Of a stretch of DNA of 64,000 nt, positions 26,903 through 34,903 are shown piece after piece. The DNA lies in contig JANQSN010000019.1 of assembly GCA_028284045.1 (NCBI GenBank), positions 62,001 to 126,000 on the forward strand. The letters run 5' to 3'. A program made the position numbers and the translations under genes. Position 1 is the stretch's first letter, and every line of letters starts with the position of its first letter. The DNA is from Alphaproteobacteria bacterium. Lineage in GTDB: Bacteria; Pseudomonadota; Alphaproteobacteria; DSM-16000; Inquilinaceae. The notes below the pieces were generated by a model. It was not told the DNA's origin. It worked only from the letters and a program-made list of their open reading frames with translations, and did not search any database.

Positions 26903-28257
26903 CCCGGTCGTCGCTGCGCCTGCGGCTGGTCACGGCGGGCACGGTGGCGGTGCTGATCGCCCTGGCGCTGGCCGCCTTCGGGTTGTCGAAACTGTTCGAG
27001 GCGCATGTCTCCCGCCGCGCCGTGGCGGAGCTGTCGGTGCATCTCGACCAGCTTGCCGCCGGGCTGGAACGCGACGCGCAAGGACGGCTGATCCTCGCCC
27101 AACCGCCGGCCGATCCGCGGTTCTCCCGGCCGCTCTCCGGTCTCTACTGGCAGGTCGACACGGGCGATCGCCGGCTGCGCTCGCGATCGCTGTGGGACGA
27201 CGCGCTCGACCTGCCGGATGATGTGCTGGTGGACGGCACGCCGCACAGCCACGTGCTGGGGGGGCCGGGTGCCGCGACGCTTCTCGCCGTGGAGCGGTTG
27301 GTGACCCTCTCTCAGCGCCTCGGCGGCAGCGAGGTTCGCGCGGTCGTGGCGATGGACCGGGCGGCGCTGGTCGCTGCGTCGCGGGCCTTCCTGGAAGAGC
27401 TTGTGCCCTATCTCGTGCTGCTGGGCGCGGTGCTGATCGGGGCCGGCTGGGCGCAGGTGGCGGTGGGCTTGCGCCCGCTCGCCACCATTGAAGAGCGGGT
27501 GGCCGCGGTGCGCTCCGGCAAGGCCGCCCGGCTGGGCACGGATTTCCCCGACGAGGTGCGGCCGCTGGCGGCGGAGCTGGACGCGCTGATCGCCGCGCGC
27601 GAGGCGGAGGCTGAGCGCGCCCGCGCCCGCGCCGCCGATCTGGCACACGGCCTGAAGACGCCGGTCCAGGCGCTGATGGGCGAAGCAGCACGCCTCGCCG
27701 CCGCCGGGCAGGGCGCAGCGGCAGCGGGCGTGGAGGAGGTCGCCACGGCGATGCAGCGCCAGGTCGACCGGGAACTGGCCCGCGCCCGGGCCGCGACGGC
27801 CGGCCGGGCGGGGGCGGCCGATCCCGCCGCTGCCGCGGCCCGGGTGCTGGCCGTCCTGCGCCGCGCACCCGATGGCGACCGGCTGACCTGGCGGCTCGAC
27901 GCGGCGGACGGCCTGCACGCCCGCATCAACGAGGACGACCTGACCGACGCGCTGGGCGCCGTCATGGACAACGCAGCCCGCTTCGCCAGGGCCGCCGTCA
28001 CCGTCACCGTCGCCCGCGCCGACAGCCGCATACGGATCACCGTGCGGGACGACGGACCCGGCATCCCCGCCGATCGTCTGGCCCGCATCACCCAGCGCGG
28101 CACCCGGCTCGACACCACGCCGGCCGGCGCCGGTCTCGGGCTGGCCATCGCCAACGATATCGCCGAGGCCGTGGGCGGCAGCCTGACGCTGCGGCCGGCC
28201 GATCCGGGGCTTGAGGTCGCCCTGACCGTGCCGGCCGCCGACGCCCTACCGGCTTAA
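26899..28257 (+). CDS. sensor histidine kinase
   Basis: A 452-residue kinase starting at GTG 26899, overlapping the regulator stop by four bases. TM1 is at about 11-31; a periplasmic domain of about 130 residues follows; TM2 is near 172-192, then a HAMP-like linker. The phospho-acceptor is H250 in DLAHGLKTPVQAL, a PhoQ-type H box. The N box is MDNAARFA, and the G boxes are DDGPGIP and GAGLGLAIA. The partner is the upstream response regulator. The periplasmic domain is acidic but shows no clear metal motif, so the signal is unknown; a divalent cation is plausible given the EF-hand and PepSY neighbours. Confidence 0.94.
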   Translation: MTRSSLRLRLVTAGTVAVLIALALAAFGLSKLFEAHVSRRAVAELSVHLDQLAAGLERDAQGRLILAQPPADPRFSRPLSGLYWQVDTGDRRLRSRSLWDDALDLPDDVLVDGTPHSHVLGGPGAATLLAVERLVTLSQRLGGSEVRAVVAMDRAALVAASRAFLEELVPYLVLLGAVLIGAGWAQVAVGLRPLATIEERVAAVRSGKAARLGTDFPDEVRPLAAELDALIAAREAEAERARARAADLAHGLKTPVQALMGEAARLAAAGQGAAAAGVEEVATAMQRQVDRELARARAATAGRAGAADPAAAAARVLAVLRRAPDGDRLTWRLDAADGLHARINEDDLTDALGAVMDNAARFARAAVTVTVARADSRIRITVRDDGPGIPADRLARITQRGTRLDTTPAGAGLGLAIANDIAEAVGGSLTLRPADPGLEVALTVPAADALPA

Positions 28258-28263
28258 GCCGCT

Positions 28264-28296
28264 GTCAGCGGGGCGTCAGGACGACGGGCGTAAGGT
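28264..28296 (+). promoter_or_regulatory. candidate response-regulator box and -10 of the EF-hand gene
   Basis: GTCAGC-GGGGC-GTCAGG at 28264-28280 repeats the 11-base-period motif found between the PepSY genes. A possible -10, TAAGGT, lies at 28291-28296, ten bases beyond the second half-site, which is the usual layout for activation by PhoB-class regulators. The leader to ATG 28360 would be about 55 bases. Confidence 0.5.
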
Positions 28297-28359
28297 CGAA
28301 GGATGGATCGGCACCACCGCAACTCCCGCGGTGATGCGAGACGTCCGGAGACAAGGGAC

Positions 28360-28866
28360 ATGATGCGCACGAGACATCAGGCCGCCCCCTTGTGGCTGGC
28401 GGCATCGGCCTTGGCGCTCGGCGCCACGCTGGGCGCGGGCACGGCAGCGGCACAAGGTGGCCCCGGGGGCGGCATGGGCGGCGGCCCCGGCGGCGGCCAG
28501 GGAATGATGCAGCGCCTGGCGGTCGTCGACAGCGATGGGGATGGGTTGATCAGCCCGGAAGAGCTGCGCCGTTGGCGGGAGAGCGTCTTCTACGCCATGG
28601 ACGCCGACCGCGACGACGCCTTGACCCGCGCGGAATACATGGCCGTCCAGCTCGGACGCGGCGCCGCTGCGGACCAGCGCGGTCCCCGCTACGCCGAAAT
28701 GCAGGCGGCGAAGGAAGCCGACTACGACGCCATGGACACCGACCGCGACGACCGCGTCTCCCACGAGCAATTCGTCACCTATGCCGAAGACGCCTTCGCC
28801 GCGGCGGATGCCAACGGCGATGGCCTGCTGTCCGCACCGGAATTCGCCGCGATGCACCGGCGCTGA
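28360..28866 (+). CDS. secreted EF-hand protein
   Basis: A 168-residue protein with a signal sequence (about 1-31, ending AAAQG), a glycine-rich linker (32-48) and four EF-hand loops at about 57-68 (DSDGDGLISPEE), 81-92 (DADRDDALTRAE), 126-137 (DTDRDDRVSHEQ) and 150-161 (DANGDGLLSAPE). All have Asp at position 1 and an acidic or amide residue at position 12, so calcium binding in the periplasm is likely. ACAAGGGA precedes ATG 28360; ATG 28363 is equally possible. Its promoter shares a motif with the adjacent two-component operon. Confidence 0.9.
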   Translation: MMRTRHQAAPLWLAASALALGATLGAGTAAAQGGPGGGMGGGPGGGQGMMQRLAVVDSDGDGLISPEELRRWRESVFYAMDADRDDALTRAEYMAVQLGRGAAADQRGPRYAEMQAAKEADYDAMDTDRDDRVSHEQFVTYAEDAFAAADANGDGLLSAPEFAAMHRR

Positions 28867-28886
28867 TCGCCGGCGCTTCAGCGGCG

Positions 28887-29078
28887 CTACGGATCCGGGG
28901 AGTCCGGCGCGTCGAGATCGAGGTCGGGATCGGCGTCGAGATCGATGAAGTCGGCGAGCGCGCGCACCTCGTCGGCCGTCAGGCCGAGGCCATGGCGCAG
29001 ATAGCCGGCCACCGAGCCGTAGCGGTCGACGACATCGGTGCCACTGACATCGATGAACGCCCCTTCCAGAAGATACAT
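28887..29078 (-). CDS. 63-residue protein resembling the C-terminus of tyrosine phosphatases
   Basis: A short protein whose centre, RYGSVAGYLRHGLGLTADEV, looks like the C-terminal helix-turn segment of PF13350-type protein tyrosine/serine phosphatases, but the catalytic CX5R domain is absent. The tail is acidic (DADPDLDLDAPDS). It lies 26 bases after the collar-domain gene on the same strand, so probably in one transcript. It may be a remnant or a free-standing adaptor. Coding status rests on the motif and context. Confidence 0.5.
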   Translation of the reverse strand: MYLLEGAFIDVSGTDVVDRYGSVAGYLRHGLGLTADEVRALADFIDLDADPDLDLDAPDSPDP

Positions 29079-29104
29079 AGCGGATTGCCTCGTGTGTCGG
29101 TGCG

Positions 29105-29854
29105 TTACGGCGAAACCAGGGTGCAGAAGCGCAGCACCAGATAGGGCGGCATCGACAGCGAGTATTCGGCGATGCCGCTGACCGGGCCGGCGGCGACCGC
29201 CTGCAGGGTCCCGGCGGGATCCTCCGCCACGGTCGCGGCGGACATCAGGTTGACGGTGACGCCGTGGTTGTGGCTCTCCCCGCCGCCGGTCCGCCCGACG
29301 TCATAGGTGGTGCCGCCCGTGCCCGACCCGGCGCCCAGGATGAAGCGGCCGCCGGTATCGCCGACCGCCGCCCAGCCGTCCGGGCAGGCCTCGCCCTGCC
29401 AGGCGATGACCGCACCCGCCGGCAGGGCCGCCCCGGCGCCCGGCGGACCCGGTGGGCCCGTCAGCGCGTCGCCGGCGGTCGCCAGCAGCGCCGCCGCAAC
29501 CTCCATGGCCGTCGGCGCCACGGCATCCGCCCCCGGTGCGCCGGCGGGTCCGGTCAGCGCCTCGCCATGCTGGTCGATCAGCCCCGCCACCACGTCATCC
29601 ACCGTCGGCGCCTCGCCGGCCGCACCCGCCGGGCCGCGCAACCGCTCCGCCAAGTCCGCGTCGCTGTCGATCCGGGCGGCCAGCGCCTCGGCGACGGCGC
29701 CTGGGTCTGCGGCCGCGGCCTCCAGCGTCGCCACCCGCGCCGCCAGATCCTCGCCGGGCAGTGCGGTGACCTGCTGGTTGACCTGCCAGGTCCACACCAG
29801 CGCCGCCGCCCCCGCGGCGATCCCCACCGCGCCCAAAACCGTCCCCGTCGCCAT
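29105..29854 (-). CDS. membrane-anchored collagen-like protein with phage tail-collar domain
   Basis: A 249-residue protein. An N-terminal hydrophobic helix (about 6-24) acts as an anchor. A heptad-like region (ALPGEDLAARVATLEAAAAD) and three short collagen-type Gly-X-Y runs (GPAGAAGE, GPAGAPGAD, GPPGPPGAG) follow, suggesting trimerisation. From about 140 it is a tail-collar domain: PAGAVIAWQGEACPDGWA, GGRFILGAGSG, TGGGESHNHGV and the C-terminal PPYLVLRFCT. Such domains occur in phage and R-type tail fibres, but no other phage gene is near, so this is a domesticated surface protein or an isolated relic. Divergent from a LacI regulator. Confidence 0.82.
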   Translation of the reverse strand: MATGTVLGAVGIAAGAAALVWTWQVNQQVTALPGEDLAARVATLEAAAADPGAVAEALAARIDSDADLAERLRGPAGAAGEAPTVDDVVAGLIDQHGEALTGPAGAPGADAVAPTAMEVAAALLATAGDALTGPPGPPGAGAALPAGAVIAWQGEACPDGWAAVGDTGGRFILGAGSGTGGTTYDVGRTGGGESHNHGVTVNLMSAATVAEDPAGTLQAVAAGPVSGIAEYSLSMPPYLVLRFCTLVSP

Positions 29855-30142
29855 GGCCCGCCTCCCGCATCGCCCGTTGTTTGTTGTCGATTGCGGCGGA
29901 TGCTAGCCCGCATCTCACGCCAAGGCGAGGCTGAGCGGACCGATCGCCGCCGCAGCCTGCGTTGCGTGCGCCAACGTTGCGCGCGTTTGACAAGCCTGAC
30001 CGGCATGGCCAAGCTGCCGCCGGTTGATCGGCGACTGCGAGATAGGCTGCCGGTTGCGGATCTTGGGCGGGTATGATCGAAACATGACGGCGGATCGCCG
30101 AAGGATCACCGCGAGCCAGTCGCCCGGCGGCTTGGGCCGAGG

Positions 30143-31183
30143 GTGCGCACGGTGACGGCGGCCAAGCTGACGGATGTCGCGCGCGCCGCTGGGGCGTCCG
30201 TCGCCTCCGTCTCCCGGGTGCTCAACCATCCCGACCGGGTCAGCCCCGGCATGCGCCAACGGGTGGAAGCCGCGCTGGCGTCGCTGGACTATGTGCCGAA
30301 CTGGGCGGCGCGGGGCCTCGCCTCGCGGCGATCGCGCACCGTGGCGGCGATCGTGCCGACGCTGGACATCGCCATCTTCGCCAAAGGTGTTCAGGCTCTG
30401 CAGGCACGCCTGGAGAAGGCCGGTTACACGCTGCTGGTCGCCTGTTCCGAATACGACGCGGAGAAGGAGGCGCGCGAGGTCCGCGCCTTCATCGAGCGCG
30501 GCGTCGACGGGCTGGTGCTGACCGGCAACTGGCATGAGCCGGAGGTCGCGGCCATGCTGGAGGTCAGCCCGCTGCCGCGGGTCCACACCTATTCCTACGA
30601 CCAGGGGTCGGCCGATTGCTGCGTCGGCATCGACAACCGCAAGGCGATGCAGCGGCTGACCCGCTATCTGCTGGATCTCGGCCATCGCCGCTTCGGCGTC
30701 GCCACCAGCCCGCAGCGCGACAACGACCGCGTGTCGGCGCGGGTGGCCGGGGTGCACGACGCCTTGGCCGCGGCCGGCGTGCCGCTGGAGGCGACCCAGA
30801 TCGCCGAGGTGCCGCATTCCATCGCCGATGGGTCGATCGCCCTGCGCTCGCTGCTCGACCGCGATCCGCGGCTGACCGCGATCATCTGCATCAACGACAC
30901 GTTGGCGATCGGTGCGCTGGCGGAGGCGCGCGAACGCGGGCTCGCCGTGCCGGACGCGCTATCGATCACCGGGTTCGACGATCTCGACCTCGCCGCGCAT
31001 ATGGCCCCGCCGCTGACCACCGTGCGCTGCCCGGCCAGCGAGCTGTGCACGCTGGCGGCCGAGCAGCTCCTCGCTCGCATCGAGGGCGCGCCGACGGTGG
31101 AGCGGGTCGAGTTGAAGGCCGATCTGATCGTCCGCCGCTCCACCGCCGTGCCGGCCCATCCGCGCACGCTGGCGCCCGTCTGA
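30143..31183 (+). CDS. LacI-family transcriptional regulator
   Basis: A 346-residue repressor. The helix-turn-helix is KLTDVARAAGASVASVSRVL (8-27), followed by the hinge helix SPGMRQRVEAAL, and a periplasmic-binding-protein-like effector domain from about 63 with CINDTLAIGAL and SITGFDDLDLAAHM. It is of the GntR/GluR-like LacI subgroup that often controls sugar-acid uptake, but no sugar genes flank it. GTG 30143 is used; GTG 30152 would shorten it by three residues. It lies divergent from the collar gene, 110 bases before etfA. Confidence 0.93.
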   Translation: MRTVTAAKLTDVARAAGASVASVSRVLNHPDRVSPGMRQRVEAALASLDYVPNWAARGLASRRSRTVAAIVPTLDIAIFAKGVQALQARLEKAGYTLLVACSEYDAEKEAREVRAFIERGVDGLVLTGNWHEPEVAAMLEVSPLPRVHTYSYDQGSADCCVGIDNRKAMQRLTRYLLDLGHRRFGVATSPQRDNDRVSARVAGVHDALAAAGVPLEATQIAEVPHSIADGSIALRSLLDRDPRLTAIICINDTLAIGALAEARERGLAVPDALSITGFDDLDLAAHMAPPLTTVRCPASELCTLAAEQLLARIEGAPTVERVELKADLIVRRSTAVPAHPRTLAPV

Positions 31184-31293
31184 TATCCGAAAAGACGCGA
31201 TGGTTGTTCCGGCGCAGGCGGACGGACTATGGTCCGGCCCCAAGGGCTGCCGGCGGGCGGCCAGGCATTGCAGGATCAAGGGAAGGGTGAGCG

Positions 31294-32232
31294 ATGAGCA
31301 GTCTGGTGATCGCCGAGCATGACAACCAGGCCCTGAAGGGCGCGACCCTGCACGCGGTCACGGCGGCCAGCCAACTCGGCGGCGAGGTCCATGTCCTGGT
31401 GGCCGGCAGCGGCTGCAGCACCGTCGCCAACACCGCCGCGCAGGTGGCCGGCGTCACCAAGGTGCTGCTGGCCGACGGGCCGGCGCTGGAACACCAGCTT
31501 GCGGAGGACTTGGCCCCGCTGGTGGCGGATCTCGCCAAGGGCTACGGCTATGTCCTGGCCGCCGCCTCGACCACCGGCAAGAACCTGCTGCCGCGCATCG
31601 GCGCTCTCTTGGACGTTCAGCCGATCTCCGATATCTCCGCGATCGACGGCCCAGACACCTTCCAGCGGCCGATCTATGCCGGCAACGCCATCGCCACGGT
31701 GCAGACCGGCGACGCGATCAAGGTGATCACCGTGCGTACCACCGCCTTCGACGCGGCGGCGGAGACCGGCGCCAGCGCCGCGGTGGAGGCGGTCACCGCC
31801 CCGGCGGCGCCGGGCCCCACCGCCTTCCTCGGCCAGGAGCTGTCCGACAGCGGCCGGCCGGAGCTGACCAGCGCACGCGTCGTCGTTTCCGGCGGCCGCG
31901 GGCTCGGCAGTTCCGAAGCGTTCGACATCCTCGACGCGCTGGCCGACCAGCTTGGCGCGGCGATCGGCGCCAGCCGCGCCGCCGTCGATGCCGGCTATGT
32001 GCCGAACGACTATCAGGTCGGCCAGACCGGCAAGGTGGTGGCGCCGGAGCTTTACATCGCCGTCGGCATCTCCGGCGCGATCCAGCACCTAGCCGGCATG
32101 AAGGACAGCAAGGTGATCGTCGCCATCAACAAGGACGAAGAGGCGCCGATCTTCCAGGTCGCCGATTACGGCCTGGTCACCGACCTGTTCAAGGCCGTCC
32201 CGGAGATGACCGAAACGCTGAAATCGGGCTGA
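31294..32232 (+). CDS. etfA: electron transfer flavoprotein alpha subunit
   Basis: A 312-residue FixB/ETF-alpha that binds FAD and passes electrons from acyl-CoA dehydrogenases to ETF-quinone oxidoreductase. The C-terminal signature is complete: [10 protein letters not shown] (about 191-200), [31 protein letters not shown] and the end [24 protein letters not shown] lies before ATG 31294. The beta subunit etfB is not in the window, although the two are normally adjacent; acyl-CoA dehydrogenase and other beta-oxidation genes follow within 6 kb. Confidence 0.96.
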   Translation: MSSLVIAEHDNQALKGATLHAVTAASQLGGEVHVLVAGSGCSTVANTAAQVAGVTKVLLADGPALEHQLAEDLAPLVADLAKGYGYVLAAASTTGKNLLPRIGALLDVQPISDISAIDGPDTFQRPIYAGNAIATVQTGDAIKVITVRTTAFDAAAETGASAAVEAVTAPAAPGPTAFLGQELSDSGRPELTSARVVVSGGRGLGSSEAFDILDALADQLGAAIGASRAAVDAGYVPNDYQVGQTGKVVAPELYIAVGISGAIQHLAGMKDSKVIVAINKDEEAPIFQVADYGLVTDLFKAVPEMTETLKSG

Positions 32233-32280
32233 GAGGCGGCGGTCGGGTGGGGCGCGAGCCACGCCCCGATCGCCCGATCA

Positions 32281-32304
32281 CGCCCCCGATCGCGCCCCCG
32301 ATCG
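32281..32304. repeat. 12-base tandem repeat, two copies
   Basis: CGCCCCCGATCG is repeated exactly at 32281-32292 and 32293-32304, with a degenerate copy before it near 32262. It lies in the 75-base gap between the convergent etfA and yggT stops. Confidence 0.7.
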
Positions 32305-32307
32305 CGC

Positions 32308-32616
32308 CTAAGCCGGCACGCCGTGCAGGCTGGCCAGCACGCGCCACAGCACCATCTGCAGGAAATAGAGCCCCAGGATCAGCACGATCGGCGACAGATC
32401 GATGCCGCCGAGGTTGGGGATGAAGCCGCGGATCGGCCGCAAGGCGGGCTCCGTCAGCGCGTAGAGCACGCGGCCGATGGTGTTGATGACCTGGTTGCCG
32501 GTGTTCACCACCTGGAAGGCGACCAACCAGCTCAGGATCGCCGAGGCAATCACCACCCAGACATAGGTCTCCAGGACGAGAATCACCAAACGGATCAGCG
32601 GATCGAGTATCACCAT
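32308..32616 (-). CDS. YggT-family membrane protein
   Basis: A 102-residue protein with two pairs of hydrophobic helices and the family pattern YVWVVIASAILSWLVAF then GRVLYALTEPALRPIRGFIP and GGIDLSPIVLILGLYFLQ. YggT proteins are small inner-membrane proteins linked to osmotic tolerance and cell division in other bacteria; exact function unknown. Convergent with etfA. Confidence 0.92.
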   Translation of the reverse strand: MVILDPLIRLVILVLETYVWVVIASAILSWLVAFQVVNTGNQVINTIGRVLYALTEPALRPIRGFIPNLGGIDLSPIVLILGLYFLQMVLWRVLASLHGVPA

Positions 32617-32832
32617 GGCGCCGTCTTGCCCGTATTGGTCCCCGGAGGCGGGGACCCATTCGGCCTAGCAGGGCGGGCGGCCGGCGGCAAGGGGCATCGG
32701 CGGCAGCTTGCCGCTTGCCGGGGTCTGCCGATTGGCTTTGAGTTCACCGCCGGCCGCTAGGGTGAGGTTGCCTGAGGGATAGATGCCTTGTTAACGGAGA
32801 GACCGCGTTTCCTGAGTTGACAGTTTTCACCC

Positions 32833-32872
32833 TCTGACCACATTTTTCGCTGAAAATGAGGATGTGATCAGA
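32833..32872 (+). promoter_or_regulatory. nested dyad in the leader of the DUF2335 unit
   Basis: TCTGACCACAT (32833-32843) and ATGTGATCAGA (32862-32872) are inverted copies with one mismatch. Inside the 18-base spacer CATTTT and AAAATG form a second, inner dyad. A consensus TTGACA at 32817-32822 lies just upstream; the matching -10 (CATTTT, 32841-32846) is weak and would fall inside the dyad. It could be an operator or a long leader hairpin. There is no T-run for termination. Confidence 0.5.
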
Positions 32873-32900
32873 GTTGCTCCGGGAAGGTAAAGAGGACCCG

Positions 32901-33137
32901 ATGTCGAAGCGAACTGCCTTCACGCGCGCGCGTGAGGATCGACGTTTGCGCACGTTCATGGCCGGGTTTGTCAACGGTTTTGCGAGCTGGTCGCTGTTGG
33001 GCGACGGCACGTTCGCGCCAAGACGCTACCAGTCCGACGGCCGCCGAGGCGACATGAAGCGGATCGGCGGCGACATGCGCACCGCACTGGACAGCTTTGG
33101 AAATCTGCCGGAAATCCGAGCAATCTCCCGGCGATGA
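32901..33137 (+). CDS. 78-residue basic protein of unknown function
   Basis: A small Arg-rich soluble protein (RTAFTRAREDRRLRTFMAGF at the N-terminus). No family was recognised. An AGAGGA ribosome binding site lies 6 bases before ATG 32901, and the stop overlaps the start of the DUF2335 gene (ATGA), which supports real translation. GC is lower than in the flanking metabolic genes. A start at 32874 would add nine residues but lacks a ribosome binding site. Confidence 0.65.
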   Translation: MSKRTAFTRAREDRRLRTFMAGFVNGFASWSLLGDGTFAPRRYQSDGRRGDMKRIGGDMRTALDSFGNLPEIRAISRR

Positions 33138-33643
33138 AGAAGCCTCGATCCAGAGGTCCACGCCAAAACACCCAGGTTGCCAAAGTCGACACGGGCGCCG
33201 TTTCCACAGACGATACTCTCGCAGAAGACGGCGCACACAGCGCGTTGCCTGAAGAAGCCAGGGACAGGATGAACGCGCTTGTCCTGGCGGAGGAGTTCAG
33301 AGGACGCCTCCCGTCTCCAGACATGTTCCAGCACTACGAAAAGGTGCTCTCCGGCTCTGCCGATCGCATCATGACGATGGCGGAGAAGGAACAAGCCCAT
33401 CGCATCACCTGGGAGCGGCGGGAGCTGGAAGTCGAGTCACGTATCGCCTTCACAGGTCTGATCTTCGGATTTACGGCGCTGCTCTTCCTCATCGGCTTGG
33501 CCGGCTATTGCGCCTATATCGGCAACAGCACGATCGCCGGGCTTGCACTGGGCGCCGCGACGTTAGGCGTCGTGTCGAAATTCGTTACGCACCGATGGAG
33601 CCAGCAAGAGCAGGAACCGAAACGGAAGCCGGCCAACAGATAG
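33134..33643 (+). CDS. DUF2335 membrane protein
   Basis: A 169-residue protein. Residues 1-50 are polar. The DUF2335 pattern follows: RLPSPDMFQHYEKVLSGSAD (about 58-77), an amphipathic helix RIMTMAEKEQAHRITWE, then two hydrophobic helices at about 106-130 and 133-152. It resembles small membrane proteins found in variable genomic regions; the biochemical role is unknown. Coupled by ATGA to the upstream 78-residue gene. Confidence 0.82.
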   Translation: MKKPRSRGPRQNTQVAKVDTGAVSTDDTLAEDGAHSALPEEARDRMNALVLAEEFRGRLPSPDMFQHYEKVLSGSADRIMTMAEKEQAHRITWERRELEVESRIAFTGLIFGFTALLFLIGLAGYCAYIGNSTIAGLALGAATLGVVSKFVTHRWSQQEQEPKRKPANR

Positions 33644-33760
33644 CCTCTCCACAAGGATGCGCGACTCCGATTGACTCATAGGCGGTTTTGACATCTGTCC
33701 CCACCACCCTGCCGGCGCTGTCGCGCGCCCGCTATTGCTGACACTGAGGAAGAGTGCCGG

Positions 33761-34903
33761 ATGAGTCGACAGGCGGTCCTGCTGGCCTATCGCCGCTCCC
33801 CGCACACCGCCGCCCATAAGGGGGCGCTGGCGCGGGTGCGGCCGGACGACCTGGCCGCCCGGGTGGTCACCGCCGCGCTGGACGCGGCCGGGGTCGACCC
33901 CGCCGCCGTCGACGACCTGGTTTGCGGCTGCGCCTTCCCGGAAGGCGAGCAGGGCCTCAACCTCGCCCGCATGGTGGTCTTCCTGGCCGGCCTGCCGGAC
34001 CGCGTGCCGGGGGTCACGGTCAACCGCTTCTGCGGCTCCTCCATGCAGGCCATCCATGACGCGGCCGGGCGGATCGCGCTGGGGGCCGCCGATCTCGTCG
34101 TCGCCTGCGGCGTGGAGAGCATGACCCGGGTGCCGGTGATGGGCTTCAACCCGATGCCGCATCCGGGCCTGGCGGCGCGGCGGCCCGACGCCTTGTCGTC
34201 CATGGGCATGACCGCGGAAAATCTCGCCCGCGACTACGCCATCCCCCGCGACCGGCAGGAGGACGCGGCGGTCCGCTCACACACCCGCGCCGCGGCGGCC
34301 GCAGCGGCCGGCCGCTTCGCCGCGGAAATCGTGCCGATCGATACACCCCAAGGGACGGTCGCCGCGGATACGACGATCCGCCCCGACACCACGGCCGAGG
34401 CGCTGGCCGCACTGACCCCGTCCTTCCAGGCCGGGGGCACCGTCACCGCCGGCACCTCGTCGCCGCTGACCGATGGGGCGGCGGCGGTGGTCGTGGCGTC
34501 GGACGATTTCGCGCGCGCCCATGGCCTGACGCCGCTGGCACGCGTTCGCGCGACGGCGGTGACCGGCTGCCGGCCGGAGATCATGGGCATCGGCCCGGTC
34601 GAGGCGAGCCGGCGGGCGCTTGGCCTTGCCGGCCTCGCCCTCGCCGACATCGACGTGGTGGAGCTGAACGAGGCCTTCGCCGCCCAGATCCTGGCCGTAG
34701 CGCAGGACCTCGACCTCGATTGGGCGCGGACCAACACCGATGGCGGGGCGCTGGCGCTCGGCCACCCGCTGGGCAGCTCCGGCGCGCGCATCACCGGCAA
34801 GGCGGCGCAGCGCCTGGCGGAGACTGACGGAACGCTGGCACTGGCCACCATGTGCATCGGCGGCGGCCAGGGCATCGCCACGGTCCTGGAACGCACCGCA
34901 TGA
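33761..34903 (+). CDS. acetyl-CoA acyltransferase (thiolase)
   Basis: A 380-residue thiolase catalysing the last step of beta-oxidation. Acyl-enzyme cysteine is in VNRFCGSSMQAI (about C88); the catalytic His is in GGALALGHPLGSSGAR, and the second Cys in CIGGGQG near the end. NEAFAAQ is also present. It overlaps the next gene by four bases (ATGA), so forms the beta subunit of a FadAB-like trifunctional set. Confidence 0.95.
   Translation: MSRQAVLLAYRRSPHTAAHKGALARVRPDDLAARVVTAALDAAGVDPAAVDDLVCGCAFPEGEQGLNLARMVVFLAGLPDRVPGVTVNRFCGSSMQAIHDAAGRIALGAADLVVACGVESMTRVPVMGFNPMPHPGLAARRPDALSSMGMTAENLARDYAIPRDRQEDAAVRSHTRAAAAAAAGRFAAEIVPIDTPQGTVAADTTIRPDTTAEALAALTPSFQAGGTVTAGTSSPLTDGAAAVVVASDDFARAHGLTPLARVRATAVTGCRPEIMGIGPVEASRRALGLAGLALADIDVVELNEAFAAQILAVAQDLDLDWARTNTDGGALALGHPLGSSGARITGKAAQRLAETDGTLALATMCIGGGQGIATVLERTA

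Noticed and set aside
29105..29854. Prophage called from the tail-collar domain
   Set aside because: No capsid, terminase, lysis, integrase or other tail gene within 30 kb on either side.
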